The notes: generated by a model from the sequence alone, not told the origin. DNA of 32,225 nucleotides from Acropora yongei (GCA_014634225.1 BLFN01000199.1:921477-953701); one strand, 5' to 3'. Positions 1 through 11,600 are shown, counted from the first letter of the stretch. Program-made: numbers and translations.

Positions 1-157
1 TGCAAATTACAATGCAAATTACATAACACATTTTTCTACCATTTACCTGCACAGCATGTTACACTTGCCAGACAAATAGTAATAAGAAAGTGAATTTATC
101 ATCGTACATCTTTTTTGTAATGTTATTGTCACGGTTGAACGAATGAGACAAACCACA

Positions 158-355
158 GGCTTGTAGACAAAGCACTTACCTCCATGGACTACCTGATGCA
201 CAACCTTTAAATGGACTATTAAAAACCTAACTCTAACCCTAAAATCTTAGCCCCACGCCTAAGTCTAAACTGTAAGCCTAACCCCTACCCCTACATTTTA
301 GGGTTTAGTATAAAGGGTAGTCCATGGACAGGGGTTCAGTGTTTTGTCTACAGCC
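158..355. mobile_element. 198-bp MITE with 8-bp target site duplication
   Basis: The left end reads ggcttgtagacaaagcact. The right end, reverse-complemented, reads ggctgtagacaaaacact, so the ends form an imperfect terminal inverted repeat. A second inverted block, ccatggactacc, follows at 182-193 and matches tagtccatgg at 318-327. The same 8 bases, aaaccaca, flank both ends (150-157 and 356-363), as expected of a target site duplication. The interior is C-rich and A-rich with degenerate telomere-like words (aacctaac, ctaaccct, cctaaccc). There is no coding capacity. An 8-bp duplication fits hAT-like or Merlin-like transposases; I cannot choose between them. It sits in the DCAF11 intron or upstream region. 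Confidence 0.75.
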
Positions 356-454
356 AAACCACAAAATTAATTGGAAGGAATTATGTGTAATGACTACTGT
401 TATTTACCATTGCAGAGGAAATGTAGAATGCATTTTGATAGATTCATTCCTTTA

Positions 455-472
455 TTGTTGTTGTTGTTGTTG
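455..472. repeat. (TTG)6 microsatellite
   Basis: Six consecutive TTG triplets are visible in otherwise unique intronic sequence. Confidence 0.85.
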
Positions 473-986
473 TGACTACAGGTGCTACTAAATCTGCTAA
501 ATACATAGGCAACAAACAAAAAAAGAACAGCAAATTCAACTGAGGCAAGTGCCTCTGTTTGCCTCATACTGACTACAGGCCTCAGCGATAGTAGATAACT
601 GACAAACCAGTACATTACTGGTAAGGAATCAGCTGGAAATTATGGTAATCATAGGACCTGATGTCTGTATGGGGTAAACTGTGCCTTGGTCTTAATGTCG
701 GCCTTCCACCATACTACTTTTTTTCCTTTTCTGATGTCCTTAGATTGGTGAATAACACTGTTTACATTTTTTCTTGAAAAGTTGCAAGTGAAATGTCACT
801 GGTGTTGACATTCGTTTTGGTTCTCTTGATAAATCTGTTTATATCAAGGGGCCACATTAGGATTACAAGGCCTTAGCCAGTCAATTTGAAGGATTTAGGT
901 TCTGGCCGCCTGGCAAAAAATAAGGAAATTTATTTTGTTTTCAGTCTTATTTATTTTCCACTGAATAAATTTCCCAATTTTTGCAG

Positions 987-1970
987 TTTATGATGCATTG
1001 ACTGGTAAAGTTGTCTCCAGACTTGCAGGACATGTATCCTTGAGTTCAGACTGAGGTCCACATTTAGTAAATAGGATGTTGTCATTTATTTTAAACCTGT
1101 ATGTGTCATTGTTGATTATCACAAAAGTTTTCTTGACTATGAGCAGGGATCAACGGTACGCGATGTATCCTGGCATCCATATCAACCGGAAATTGTAAGC
1201 ACCTCGGTGAGTTTACACACATTTCATTTACTATACCCATTCTTCTTCTTTTTTTGAAGTTTTGAAGTTGATAACCAGCGATCCTTCAATGGGAAAATCT
1301 CATTTCTACCATGACTTTTTATTCAATACATAACCTGCCGAGTCAGAAGGGGCAAATGTAATTTTTGAAGCACTTTACTGTGAGCAAAGCTCAGCAGATA
1401 CGGCTTCCTGTCTGTTCACTTGCCTGTTGGATGTGGTTCATTACTGGATGAGGGTAGGGGGTGAACATTTGGAAAAAACTCTGTGCTGTACTCCTTGGAG
1501 GGAGCCAGGCTGGCGTGGTGGTTATCAATCACCCCTCCCACCTATATAATCATTGCATGGGGGCCGAGTTTCAGTCTTTCTAAGCCTGAGTCAAGGGTCT
1601 TCTCCAGCTAATCCAGTTTCCTCCTTCATCAAAAATTGAATCATGGCAGCATGAGAACACCCTCATTAGGGATAACCCCTGACCCTCCTTTCTGACTTAG
1701 GTGAATTCCATTTGAAAGGATTCATATTCATATAGATATTCATATTCAAGTGAAAAAAAATCTTTCCTGATCAGTTTACGAAGAAAGCAGCCATATTGGC
1801 CAAATCGTTTTCTTTTTTTTCATCAGTGGGATGGAGTGCTAGGCCTGTGGAGTTACAAGCGGGATGATTATGATGATGCAAATGCAAGAGGTGAAGAGAC
1901 AAAAGAGTCATTGTGCAAGAACACACGGTGTTCTGCTCGTTTGACTTTCAAGAACCCTTTAAGATTTTGA
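987..1970 (+). CDS. DCAF11: DCAF11 (WDR23)-like WD40 protein, last three coding exons (partial gene)
   Basis: Three exons join in frame: 987-1033 (acceptor ttgcag, donor gtatcc), 1147-1206 (acceptor gagcag, donor gtgagt) and 1827-1970 (acceptor catcag, stop TGA at 1968-1970). The first exon takes one base from an upstream exon outside the window; the other two junctions are phase 0. The joined product reads YDALTGKVVSRLAGH, then STVRDVSWHPYQPEIVSTS, then WDGVLGLWSYKRDDYDDA and a 30-residue hydrophilic tail. The GH...VRDVSWHP...SWDG.L.LW pattern is the final WD40 blade of DCAF11/WDR23, whose human counterpart has VRDVSWHPFEEKIVSSSWDG. Known family role: substrate receptor for the CUL4-DDB1 E3 ubiquitin ligase; nematode WDR-23 represses the NRF-like factor SKN-1. 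The upstream blades lie left of the window. The 987-1033 donor (gtatcc) is weak, but conservation across the junction supports it. Family assignment is confident; orthology is inferred. Confidence 0.85.
1490..1700 (+). mobile_element. Degraded tRNA-derived SINE relic
   Basis: A segment near 1509-1520, ggctggcgtggtggtta, resembles a pol III A box followed by cctcccacctat. A decayed B-box-like word gtttcagtc follows near 1570. Further on comes ctccagctaatccagtttcc, then tccttcatcaaaa. From memory, this order matches an abundant coral SINE (gtggttagagcgc, then ggttcgattc, then ctccggtttcctccctcatcaaaa). It lies wholly in the intron between the last two DCAF11 coding exons. Strong decay makes the boundaries and family approximate. 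Confidence 0.4.
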
Positions 1971-3336
1971 GTCAAACCTACTGTATTTGGTTCTAGCTCT
2001 AGCTGGAATCCCTGTCCAGTGGATTGTGAATTTTAAATGATTCTATTTATGCACTCTCACTCTGTGTTTAACCTCTATTGTGTGGTGTAAAAATCAGCTT
2101 AGCGTCGTCCCAATTTCAAGGTGGCAGACAAAGGTGTTATGTTTGCTTCTCAATGAAGAGAAAAAGCCTTCAGATAAAGTGTTTTTTTTTTTTTGTNNNN
2201 NNNNNNNNNNNNNNNNNNNNNNNNNAGGGCATAAAAGCCTGTTTATATTGGTTCAAAATGAAACGTATATTGGATCCAAGGTCATTTTTTGCTGTTCATC
2301 ACTGACTTGAGAGCTTGACTTTTGCTTAGTTTGAAGTCTAATGTAAACGAAGATGGTAAGATTTTTATTTGTCCATCATGTATATTTTTCCAACCTGCAT
2401 ACAGACGTCTCTCATTTCGTTAACTACACGTGCGAGGAGGCTGATGTTTGTCTTATCTGCTTCTTATTCTCTTGGGATTTTCATCACCGGCACATTTGAA
2501 TGAATGTTGTTCAGGAGTGATGGTTAGAAAGGATAGTGGGAACATTCAAAGGTTTATAAATGTAGTATGAAGGCCATGGCATTGCTTCTGCATTTTCAAA
2601 CTATGATTAGTTGCATGGGAAATATTAGACGTCCATACACCTAAAGGCCTGCTCGTGCTTGACTCTCTGCATGATGAGTACTCAAGAAAATTTTATCCAC
2701 TATTGAGAGGTAACTCTGACTCTTGTCATTTTCTCCTGAAATCATAGTCTGAAGGTTCTTAGAATGGGACAAGGACAAGAGAAAAGAAGGCATGATATCG
2801 AATTATTACTTTTATTAGGCAGGAAGATGAAAAGTATTTATTTCCTTCAAGTATTGAGATTAAAATAATGAACAAAGTATGCTAAGCTTAAGCTGCTTAA
2901 CTTAAGGGTAGATTTGTAGATGAAATTGTCGAAATAAAGGTAAGGTCGTTACAGACAGAATTTTGCCGTGTTGTCTTGGATGTGTAATAAACGTTTTCTT
3001 GAAGAGTCAAGTTTATTTTTCAAGAACGTTTTGCAAAATATTGAATTTGTTGATCACAATATACTCCTATGTCATGTATACTTCGAAAATCAAGGTGCAG
3101 GGTCCCGTTTTTTGTGGGAGTACTTATTACCTGGCTAGATGTCAGTTAATTGATAAATGCAAGTTTGAAACGAATTGAGCGCTATAAGAGCTTGAACTAG
3201 AACCCAAATGACATCACAAATTTCGCTATTAATGTTACAAAATAATCTACTGGGTTTATGCAAGCGCAGGCAAGCCGAGGTGGTTTTGGGAAAATACGGA
3301 AGCAGATCGTCCTCACCCAAGGTATCTATTACATTT
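1971..3336 (+). other. 3' flank of the DCAF11-like gene with candidate poly(A) signals
   Basis: No coding exon is recognised. AATAAA hexamers occur at 2933-2938 and 2986-2991, about 1 kb past the stop, followed by U-rich sequence. They could end a long 3' UTR, but nothing proves which signal is used. The open frames at 2078-2310 run across an N gap and are artefacts. Confidence 0.35.
2197..2225. other. Assembly gap (29 N)
   Basis: A run of N directly follows a long poly-T tract at 2181-2194. The gap probably marks a homopolymer the assembler could not close. Its true size is unknown. Confidence 0.98.
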
Positions 3337-3464
3337 CTGAACTCTTTATTTTCTGCAACCCTGTATTTCCCGTAGCCCTGTAACTTCTTTATTTTCTGTT
3401 TTTCTGAGCCTTGTAATCCCAATAACTTTGTATTTTGTGTTTTTCTAATTCCTGTAACTTCCGC
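3337..3464 (+). repeat. Degenerate short-unit array, copy 1
   Basis: Quasi-periodic 16-17-nt words of the type ctgtaacttccgtaa and ctgtattttctg are repeated with heavy divergence. The same vocabulary and orientation recur at 4384-4757, and the reverse complement at about 5521-5928. The minus-strand open frame 3135-3878 (247 codons) runs through this array. Its Lys/Gln/Gly/Tyr-rich reading is the translated repeat, so I do not call it a gene. Confidence 0.6.
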
Positions 3465-3946
3465 AAAGCGCCGATCAACTCGAAACTTTATCATTCCCTC
3501 CCCAAGGCAAAGCGCGGGCATTCCCCTACCCAAGCGTCGAATTTGTCTGTCAGATGCCATCGTCGTCTTTAACCAAGCTTTTGCATATACATGCCAACAC
3601 GTCTCGTGACCCTTTATATGATGCCGTTTACAAAAACACAACTTTAATGTTGAAACTAAAAAAAATACTGGAAATTGAATAAATAACCTAATAGGACAAT
3701 GTGGATAAGCAACCATAAGCTCCTCAAACTCCGAAGCACGGCAAAGGTTCTTTAACGAGGTTACTGAATGCGTATCAACAACAGAGCCTAGAGCGCACTG
3801 TATGTATTCTAAATTGTTCAGTGTCTGTTGATGGACGTACAGCTTTAACAATGAAATGGAGGTGTGAAAACATACCACATTGTTTTCATTCTGTGAAGTG
3901 ATATATGAAATGTTCCATATATTGAACTGCGGATTTTGAAATCAAA

Positions 3947-4054
3947 TAAGCCATGATCATCGCAGTTTTGAACGCAATTTTGAAGTCCTGACTTTTTCAG
4001 GCTTCTGTTCGCAATTGCTTAAATTGCGTTCAAAACTGCGATGATCATGGCTTA
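3947..4054. repeat. Perfect 34-bp inverted repeat (hairpin/foldback element)
   Basis: The arm taagccatgatcatcgcag... at 3947-3980 is repeated exactly in reverse complement at 4021-4054. A 40-nt centre separates them and contains a smaller imperfect stem, gaagtcctga with tcaggcttc. The arm sequence is familiar from high-copy coral repeats (memory, not search). Perfect arms in otherwise diverged surroundings suggest recent insertion or a conserved foldback. Confidence 0.85.
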
Positions 4055-4192
4055 CTTGTTTTCATTCTATAGTATAACAAAGACGAATTACGTAACCATC
4101 CCTTTGACAGTTCATGTCTTGAAAGGAAAAAAACATTCACTTAGCTAATTGCTATATCCGTTCCTTTAAACTATTCCATCTTGACCAAATCA

Positions 4193-4210
4193 GTGTTTAT
4201 TTATAAACAC
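4193..4210. repeat. 18-bp palindrome
   Basis: gtgtttat, two central bases, then ataaacac: an 8-bp perfect inverted repeat in AT-rich sequence. No function is implied. Confidence 0.6.
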
Positions 4211-4383
4211 GTATTTGGATACGAAGCTGTTAGCGCCGAAAAAAACGTTATTTGAAACCTTACATTTTCGGTTCAATTTTCCCACCAAGCCAAGACAAAG
4301 GTCAAATTCTCCACTCCCCGGGCACAGAAGGTAGTCAAATGCCCGAGGTTTGCCCGGGGGTGGAGGGATATTGAGGTTTAGAT

Positions 4384-4757
4384 AACTCTATATTTGTTAT
4401 TCAGTTTTTTTTCTGTAACCCCTGCAGTTCCCGTCGTCCTGTAACTTCCTTTAAGTCTGTGTTTTCGGTTATTCTGTATTTTCTTCAACTCTGTGATTCG
4501 ACAGCCTCATAACTTCTGCAACTTGGCATTTTCTGGAACCCTGAAATTTCCGCAATCCTGAAACTTCCTTAATAACTCTGTGTTTATCGCTATTCCGTAT
4601 TTTCTGGAACTTCCTTAATTCTGTGTTTTCCGTTATTCTGTGTTTTTTTGACTCGCATTTCCGTGATCCTGAAACTTCCTTAAATCTGTGTTTTCTGTTA
4701 TTCAGTTTTTTGTGAAACCGTGTAACTTCCGTAAACCTGTAACTCTGTGTTTCCTGT
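4384..4757 (+). repeat. Degenerate short-unit array, copy 2
   Basis: There are many copies of words such as acttccttaa, ctgtgttttccgttatt and cctgaaacttcc, giving a quasi-period of about 16-17 nt with higher-order spacings of roughly 46-65 nt. The orientation matches the array at 3337-3464 and opposes that at 5521-5928. The plus-strand open frames at 4688-4996 overlap its end and are not credible genes. Confidence 0.65.
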
Positions 4758-5520
4758 GGCGCGGCGTCGGTGGGGATTTGTTCATGTTATCTTGCGGTGG
4801 CAATTTCACCCTTATCAATTCGTTGATATTCCAGATTTTCGCATTTCAGTTCACCAAGGACACAACTTCTCAGTTTTTTTTACAAATTCTTCCTTTGCTC
4901 ATCTGCCTAAACAATCACCGGGATCTCGCAAGCGTGCCTTCCAGTTTTAGCTCGACGAACCTCCGTGTTTTCTTACAATGTGTGGTGGCACAATAACGCC
5001 ACATGTGACAAATTGCCAAAAGGCGTGCCCCACTTACATGTGAGGTGACGGCCCGTGTGGTTGACCCCTTATCAAGGAAGTTTGTTATGTTGAGAAAACG
5101 TCAATTATCAGGCTCACAACTCTTTATCAATGCTATTTGCTAGTAGTATATGCTGTCCTCTAATGTTACTCATTTATCATGTTGGTCTTCAAGCCAAGTT
5201 ACTGTTGAAATAATGTGTCATTGAAAATGTTGAGTTGAATCAATCTCATAACTCTTCTGCATACGTAGGGCATATAAAAAACACCTTGAGTTAACCCTAA
5301 GAAAGTAAACAGGACCTTATCGCTTTATCGCTCGCGGTAAGGTTTGGCCATCAGCCTCTCTTTAGTATCGTAATACTGGTAATTCTTCTTAATTTCTTCC
5401 ACGATTTGATATTAGGCTTGCCTGGCCCTTGTTAGTTACGTTTTAAATTAAAAAACCGAAGCTGTTTACGCAGCCTTTTTTGTCCTGTAGTGAGAACCGT
5501 CTATCCTCCTAGATAAAAAT
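4758..5520. other. Spacer between inverted arrays
   Basis: No exon, RNA gene or transposase-like frame is seen. The segment is bracketed by oppositely oriented copies of the same degenerate array, which is why it may be the centre of a long foldback element. Confidence 0.35.
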
Positions 5521-5928
5521 AGAAAACACTGAGATGTAGAAGTGACAGGGCTCTATAAAATACAGTAAAATGAAATACAAGGTTCCGGAAGTTGCAAGAT
5601 ATCGAATATTATTAGTTTCCACACTAAAACGTGACAAGTTACCGAATTGCGAAAACAACAGGGTTACAGAAAACACTGAGGTGCAGAACTTGCACGGTTA
5701 CGGAAATCACAGCAGGGTTTCAGAAAAACAAAAAATTGAGAATTACTTAAGTTACCGTGGGGTTGCGGAAATTTCCGCGGTTAAAAATGTTAGTAAAGAC
5801 AGAAAAAACAAGAAACAGAAAACACAGAGTTACGAAGTTACAGGATTAAGACTATTAGAGATTCCAGAAAAACAGAAGTCACGGGGTTACGAAAACCCAA
5901 GGGTTACAGAACAACAAGAAAATTCAAA
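5521..5928 (-). repeat. Degenerate short-unit array, inverted copy 3
   Basis: Reverse-complement version of the arrays at 3337-3464 and 4384-4757, with words such as ggttacagaaaa, ggttacggaaat and aaaacacagagttacg. The plus-strand open frame at 5570-6091 (173 codons, Lys/Glu/Asn-rich) is the translation of this repeat and is rejected as a gene. Confidence 0.65.
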
Positions 5929-5940
5929 AACCAAGTTTAG

Positions 5941-8345
5941 AAAGTTATCTTTGTTTGTTTTGTTTTTTTCATTTATCTTTAGGGTATCCTTCCCTAAGAA
6001 AAAAAGACATTCCCTGAACCACTTCTCCTTGGGATCAAGGCATTGTCATAATTTGGTTCAACTTTGCAGCTTGCTGTTTCCTGGACTTTGACACATAGTT
6101 TTGCCTCAGCTTGGGGCTTCTGTTGTTGAAATTTCATGAGAGGTCGAATGTATGCTAGTTCATCGCCAAATCCACACAATGAAAGAAAGCCAGAGTCTTT
6201 TACGAAAGAGAATATGACATTTATTTTCCAGTTTTTATTGGATGTGACAGTGAAGACTGTATGCATGCTAATAACGCTTATAAAGCACAAAAATAGATTG
6301 CACCCCAAATCTACACTATTTTATTTCGAAGCAAACTTGCAAGCATTTGAAGTTTGGCAGACACAAGTCAGAAAACATGCAAAGTGCAGGACCGTGTTGA
6401 CAAATCCATCTTTCTTCCTATTTATCTCCAATCACATAAGCTCCTCAAAGTTGAAAGAACCAGTGATAAATTACTTATTATTAATTTGAAAATGCTAAAT
6501 GCGCTTGTTGCTTTGCAAACCCTTGCCAAATGGGAGTGAAGTATCCACCATTTTAAAAAAATAACTTGACTGCATATTCAAAATAAAAATGTCATTTCTC
6601 CCTATATGTACAATCTAGAGGCATGCAAAACCCAACGCTAGTGATGCGCCACAGCACTCCCAACAATAACAATAAAAGCAAGAAGCAATTACTGACTAAG
6701 GGCGTGTGTCACTTTGTCGCATAAAAAATAAACACGCCTGTTAAGTGAACAGCTATCTCAAACATTTTTAGAACCACTTAAATACTATAGTGAATTAACC
6801 CTTTATGTATTGGTGTCAAAGTTTGTGTATGTAGCCAACCTAGGTGCATGTAAGACAAAATAATAATTGATGAATAGTTATTATTGATGAGCACGTCTCC
6901 TTTGACAACAATACGTAAGGCCCAGGAACATCTGACAAATTTGATGAGAGGGAAGTGAAAAAAATTGCAAGGGTCTGACCTTGACTAAATTCTTTTAAGA
7001 CAAAATCTACAAATACCTAGTTTCCTTTATCATTAATGGGGTAAGGCCTCCTAAGATTTGAAATATGAAAATGCATTTCATAGCAATAGAACTGTGTTCA
7101 TTCATGACAACTTTAAGTAGACAGACTGGTCTCCTAAAAGCAATTCCTAAGCAGTTGATAGTAATTTTCCAAGGGTAAAGATGTTCATAGGTAGAAATTA
7201 ATAATCGCTGATACAGCGAAACTTGGAGACCTCTTTAATAATTGACAACATTTTTTCAGAACTCAAATTAGCCTTCAAGCATTGTCATTGTTAAGAAAAG
7301 AGCAGAATGCTTTTCATTCTTAACGGTAAAAGGTAAACCTTATGGCTGCTGAAAGAATATGAAATGACTCACCAATAATTTTATGAAATAGGTCTATTAA
7401 AACAAGTTCAGATCAATAATAATTATGAGTGTGAGAAAATAATTAAAGATGACTATAAATAATTACTTTCAGTAGTTAAGAACAAGCCTATACTGTTTGA
7501 TTTATTACCCACTGGGGTAAATACTACCCTCCCAGCACCAACAAAGAGCAAACTTATACCACTCATATGTCATTCAAAGTGCTGGTTTGAAAAAGCATGC
7601 AATTGGGCATCTCATAACCACAGAATAAATAATATTATTGCATTTTGAAAAACCTGCTTATAAAGTGGAATCTTTGCAAGAACTAAACTACTTCACAGTC
7701 TCTAAAAACTAAAAGAAAACCAGTCTTTCTATGTTCCAAAATAGTAGAAAGAGGCAAAAATCATGTTCCAAGTCTTAAAGTAATGTCATAAAATTTCTAA
7801 TTCTTGTATCTAATTGATCATGTACAAAATTAATTATTTTGTGTTCGATGTTCCCCTCTAGGCTCATGACTTTTCACCAACCAAGGAAAAGCATTCATTT
7901 TCAACTAAATTCATGCAGAATGTGATCAAATTAATAATAGTTATTACCATTCATCAATGACAACTCTAATTTAAATTCATACAAGTTTCAGTAATTTAAG
8001 GCAATAATTATTTTCATTATGGGAGAAAAAGTATGAAATCTAATTCTGTTACTCCCTCTTACGTACAAAATAAAAATAGCTAGCAACTGCAAAATTCTGT
8101 TTCTTGAGTCACTATGCTGTCTTGCTAGAAATCAAGGCAGTTTTTAATATCTGAGTATGTATACACTTGTACAACTGGGTCTGCATGGGCCATCTACAGT
8201 AAGAATATTCTCTTACAATGTTTGTCAGTGGGAAAAAACTGTCATACCCAGTTTATGAAGACACAAGGAAATTCCACAGTAAGAGCTTAAACAGCAACCT
8301 GACAGTAGGAAGTACTTCCACAAAGCTAAAAGCAATGTAACATCG
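5941..8345 (-). other. 3' flank of HNF4, no exon recognised
   Basis: AT-rich sequence downstream of the HNF4 stop. Minus-strand AATAAA complements (tttatt) occur, for example at 7500-7505 and near 6222, and could serve poly(A) addition, but none can be chosen. The short frames at 5994-6539 lack credible composition. Confidence 0.4.
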
Positions 8346-8641
8346 TCACGTATCAAATCTCTCTGTTTTTGGTATAACCTTTCCCGACAGAGAGCTTGGT
8401 GGTACCGTTACAAAAGGTCTACTGTCCTGAACCATAGGGATGGCTGATGTTGGGCCAGCTGTACTACCAGGTATCATACCATGAGTCACTAGGCCTGGAT
8501 TGTACAACTCAGGATGAGCAGAGGGGAGAGTGCTAACTGGGGAGAGTGGCGTTGGGCCAGCAGTGGGTGGTGGAGAGGCCATTGGAGGTGAGGCCACAGG
8601 TACCATATTTGCTGCATCCAGCTGTTCTGCAATGTTAGTAC
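8346..8641 (-). CDS. HNF4: HNF4 coding exon 6 (F domain and stop)
   Basis: The acceptor tttatag completes the second Gly of LLGG. Encodes [18 protein letters not shown], then a Pro/Ser/Thr-rich stretch of about 70 residues, and ends [11 protein letters not shown] before the stop at 8346-8348. F domains of HNF4 are typically Pro-rich and repress or modulate AF-2. The terminal I-P-K-T-E resembles the K-x-E near the human C-terminus (ITKQE); this is a similarity, not a proven modification site. Confidence 0.93.
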
Positions 8642-11600
8642 CTATAAATGCAAAAATATGTTAAGTTCATGGTAATAATACAATGGACTTTCCACATTTA
8701 CAACTCGACATCACTGCAAATGTTAGTGGATTTCAGAAATGTGTTTATAACCATTTTGATGTCATGAACAAACCTCCAAGAAGCATTTCCTGTAGAAGAT
8801 TGTCCACTTTGACCACACCAAACAGTCTGGCAAACTGCACCTGGTCTATCATCTCTTTTGCTATGCTTTGCATTGTTGGAAGCATGAGGAGCAGTTCTCC
8901 AAATTTCCCTCTGCTGTCATACTGATCCTTGGCAATGTGATCTTCTAGCATAGTCTGAACTTCAAAACGCAATTGCTTGATCTTGTGAGAATCACTAAGT
9001 CCTTTGGCATCTAAAAAGATAAGATAAGTTCTCAAACGGAGAGGCAATGCATGCAGTTTACTATTTCATAACCTGATTGAATGTATTTCTTTTCCTTTTG
9101 CAGCACCCTATGTACAAATAATTGAGACAATCAATTTTTGCTTTCCAAGGTAATGGTTGGGCTGATGGTTGATACCCCTCCACCTCCCGTGAAAATAACC
9201 ATGTTACAGAGCCCAGAAAGAAAAAAGAAGGCCAGTTGACATCTTGTGTCTTCAACAAGCACAAAGCAGGGCAGGGAACAACAGGCTGCCCAATATCTCC
9301 TGGCATTAAAAGTAGGGTGGGCTTCACCAATGTGAGATCCTATGGCTTGTAACTGACTTGAACTCGTGCTGCAAGGGGATTACAGTGAAAGTAAACACTT
9401 CTGTATTCTACATATGATAAAACTTACCAGGATTAAAGAAAACTATTGCCTTTAGGCAAGCATGCTCAGTGTCATCCACGTTCCACTCTTTCATGGGTTC
9501 CACCAATTCGTCAAGAATGCGATTGGCAATTCTCCGCACTTCCGCGTCTCCAGCTGTCCGAGGAATCACCAAATCATTTCCAAGTAATAAAACATCCTTT
9601 AAGCTTAATGAGCGTCTTGAGACACCCAGTAACAAATGTTCAGAGGCATGTGCTCGTAATAACGCCACCTGGTCATCCAGTAAAAGTTCACAAAAGGCTG
9701 GTATGTGTTTTGCCCACTCAACTAACACCAGAAGTTGCTGTCGCATTGATTCACAGATGTCGCTATAACTTGCTTCCTTATCCAGACTTATACTCTCTAT
9801 ATCATGATACAAATCCAACAACAACAAAAAAATTTTTAGACAAGAAATCAACTGGACAAGTGCTCTTTTATTACTAGTATTCAAACATCAACTGTTAGAG
9901 AGAAAGCAGATTTTGCTGTACATTATTAAATTTACAAAAGTGGCAGTCTCATGATCTTACGAAAAAATTTAGAGTATCTGTATATTTTCTTCCAATGAAA
10001 TTAAAAAAATAATTTTCACAAAACAAGGGACTGGATACTGCCAACTTGAGCAGCATAGGTGACATGTTGCTATGGAACCTATTTCACAAGCCTCTAATTG
10101 AAAGAAAACAAATAAAGTCTACTATGAGTGAGGCAGCCCACACTTTTCCTGTGCCACCAGTACTAATATTATTATTGAAAACCCTGCAGAATGCCAACAC
10201 CTAATCACTGTATTACAAAACCCACTTTTACAGTACCTGGAGGTGAGGTGGCAGGACGAGACAGAATCTCCGCTGACAACAGAACACTTGTGGTCAGACC
10301 ATGTCTACTATCTGTATCCTCTCCACGCGGTCTTTTTGAAATTGTATCCCTTTCATTTTGTACAGCTGTAGAGATCAGCAACCAAAAGAGAGAATGTCAA
10401 TCACTTTTGTTCATCAGGTTATTTGCTCGGGGAGCCTGACTGATTCTTAGATGAAGAAAATTTCATTCCATTTACAAAAAAGAAAAAGATAAATAACTTT
10501 GTTTCCATCATAAAAAAAAAAATAATAATTAACTGCTATTACATTTATTTTTCCAAAATAGGTTAGATAAGTTTTCATAATGAGGGGAGGCTTGTCAGCT
10601 GTGCTCCTGTGGTTGAGTCCTATGTGTTAAGATAACATAGCAATACATCATTAAAATTCTGTAAATCGATACTGGATGTTTGTCTACTTCCATGTCATGT
10701 ACGAAGCTTTGAGCCATGTGTACAGCTCGTGTGCCCATACTCATCCCACAACCTGGCCTGACCCTCAAGGATTGCCAATCCTTTCATTCTCAACAAGCAT
10801 TGAAGAGGCTATATGAACACGTGGCACTTGACAAAGAATAAGAGTAGTTAACTTAAGACACTTGTAACACCAAAAAGAGCAAGGGAAATAAAAAAGAAAA
10901 ACAAGCAACTTGGGTGAGCCATATAAGTGGTGGATTTAAATCTATTATAAGCATGGTCGTGTGGCTGCTAATCCAAATGTTTGTTTATTTTAATGCAGTT
11001 CTTATGCCTACAGAACAAAACTCATTATGGAGAAAAAAAAACAAAATGCAATAATAATAATATTAATTATTATAATAATCAGAAAAAACTGATTGTACAG
11101 GATAACTTGCCTGAACAATCAAAATGATACTGATAAATAAAATTGACAAAACATGCCTCAATGAAACCCGAAACTTTCTTGTGGTAAAATTGCTTTTCTT
11201 TCAAGTCTCTTAAAAATCACATGCTAAGACAGCACAAGAACACAGAGTGACAATCACACCCAAAGGGTATGGCATTTGCAAATATGATAATTATTGACTC
11301 ATTTTCTGTCAAATGGTCTCCAACAATTACATAATAGCAGATTCAATGGGTAATTTGCTAACAGAATCAAGAGCAAGTGTTTTTCCAACTGTCTCTCCTG
11401 TCAACGCCTGTTGATCAACTCTATGAACTATTTACGCTCATTTGTTTAAATAAAAGATATCCTTCAATTGATTTATGGGAAAAATAAAGTAATAAATCAC
11501 CATAGGTTTGAAAATTAATTAAATGATTTTCTTATTTGAGGGCCATTTTACGGTTTGATCATTCATTTTCGGTTAAACAGACATATATATGAGAAAGAAA

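Larger units (their letters stand above)
1..986 (+). other. Intronic sequence upstream of the DCAF11-like exon at 987
   Basis: No exon of the preceding WD40 blade was found here, so this is presumably intron. Contents: a tandem 11-12-bp repeat holding an ATGCAAAT octamer at 1-23, the MITE at 158-355 and a (TTG)n microsatellite at about 455-472. The minus-strand open frame at 400-615 runs through the microsatellite (its Asn run) and is not credible as a gene. Confidence 0.5.

Noticed and set aside
3135..3878. Longest ORF in the window (247 codons, minus strand)
   Set aside because: It runs through a degenerate short-unit repeat array; the residue pattern is the translated repeat and nothing matches a domain.
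5570..6091. 173-codon plus-strand ORF
   Set aside because: Lys/Glu/Asn-rich translation of the inverted copy of the same array.
9446..9877. 143-codon plus-strand ORF
   Set aside because: Antisense shadow of HNF4 exon 4.
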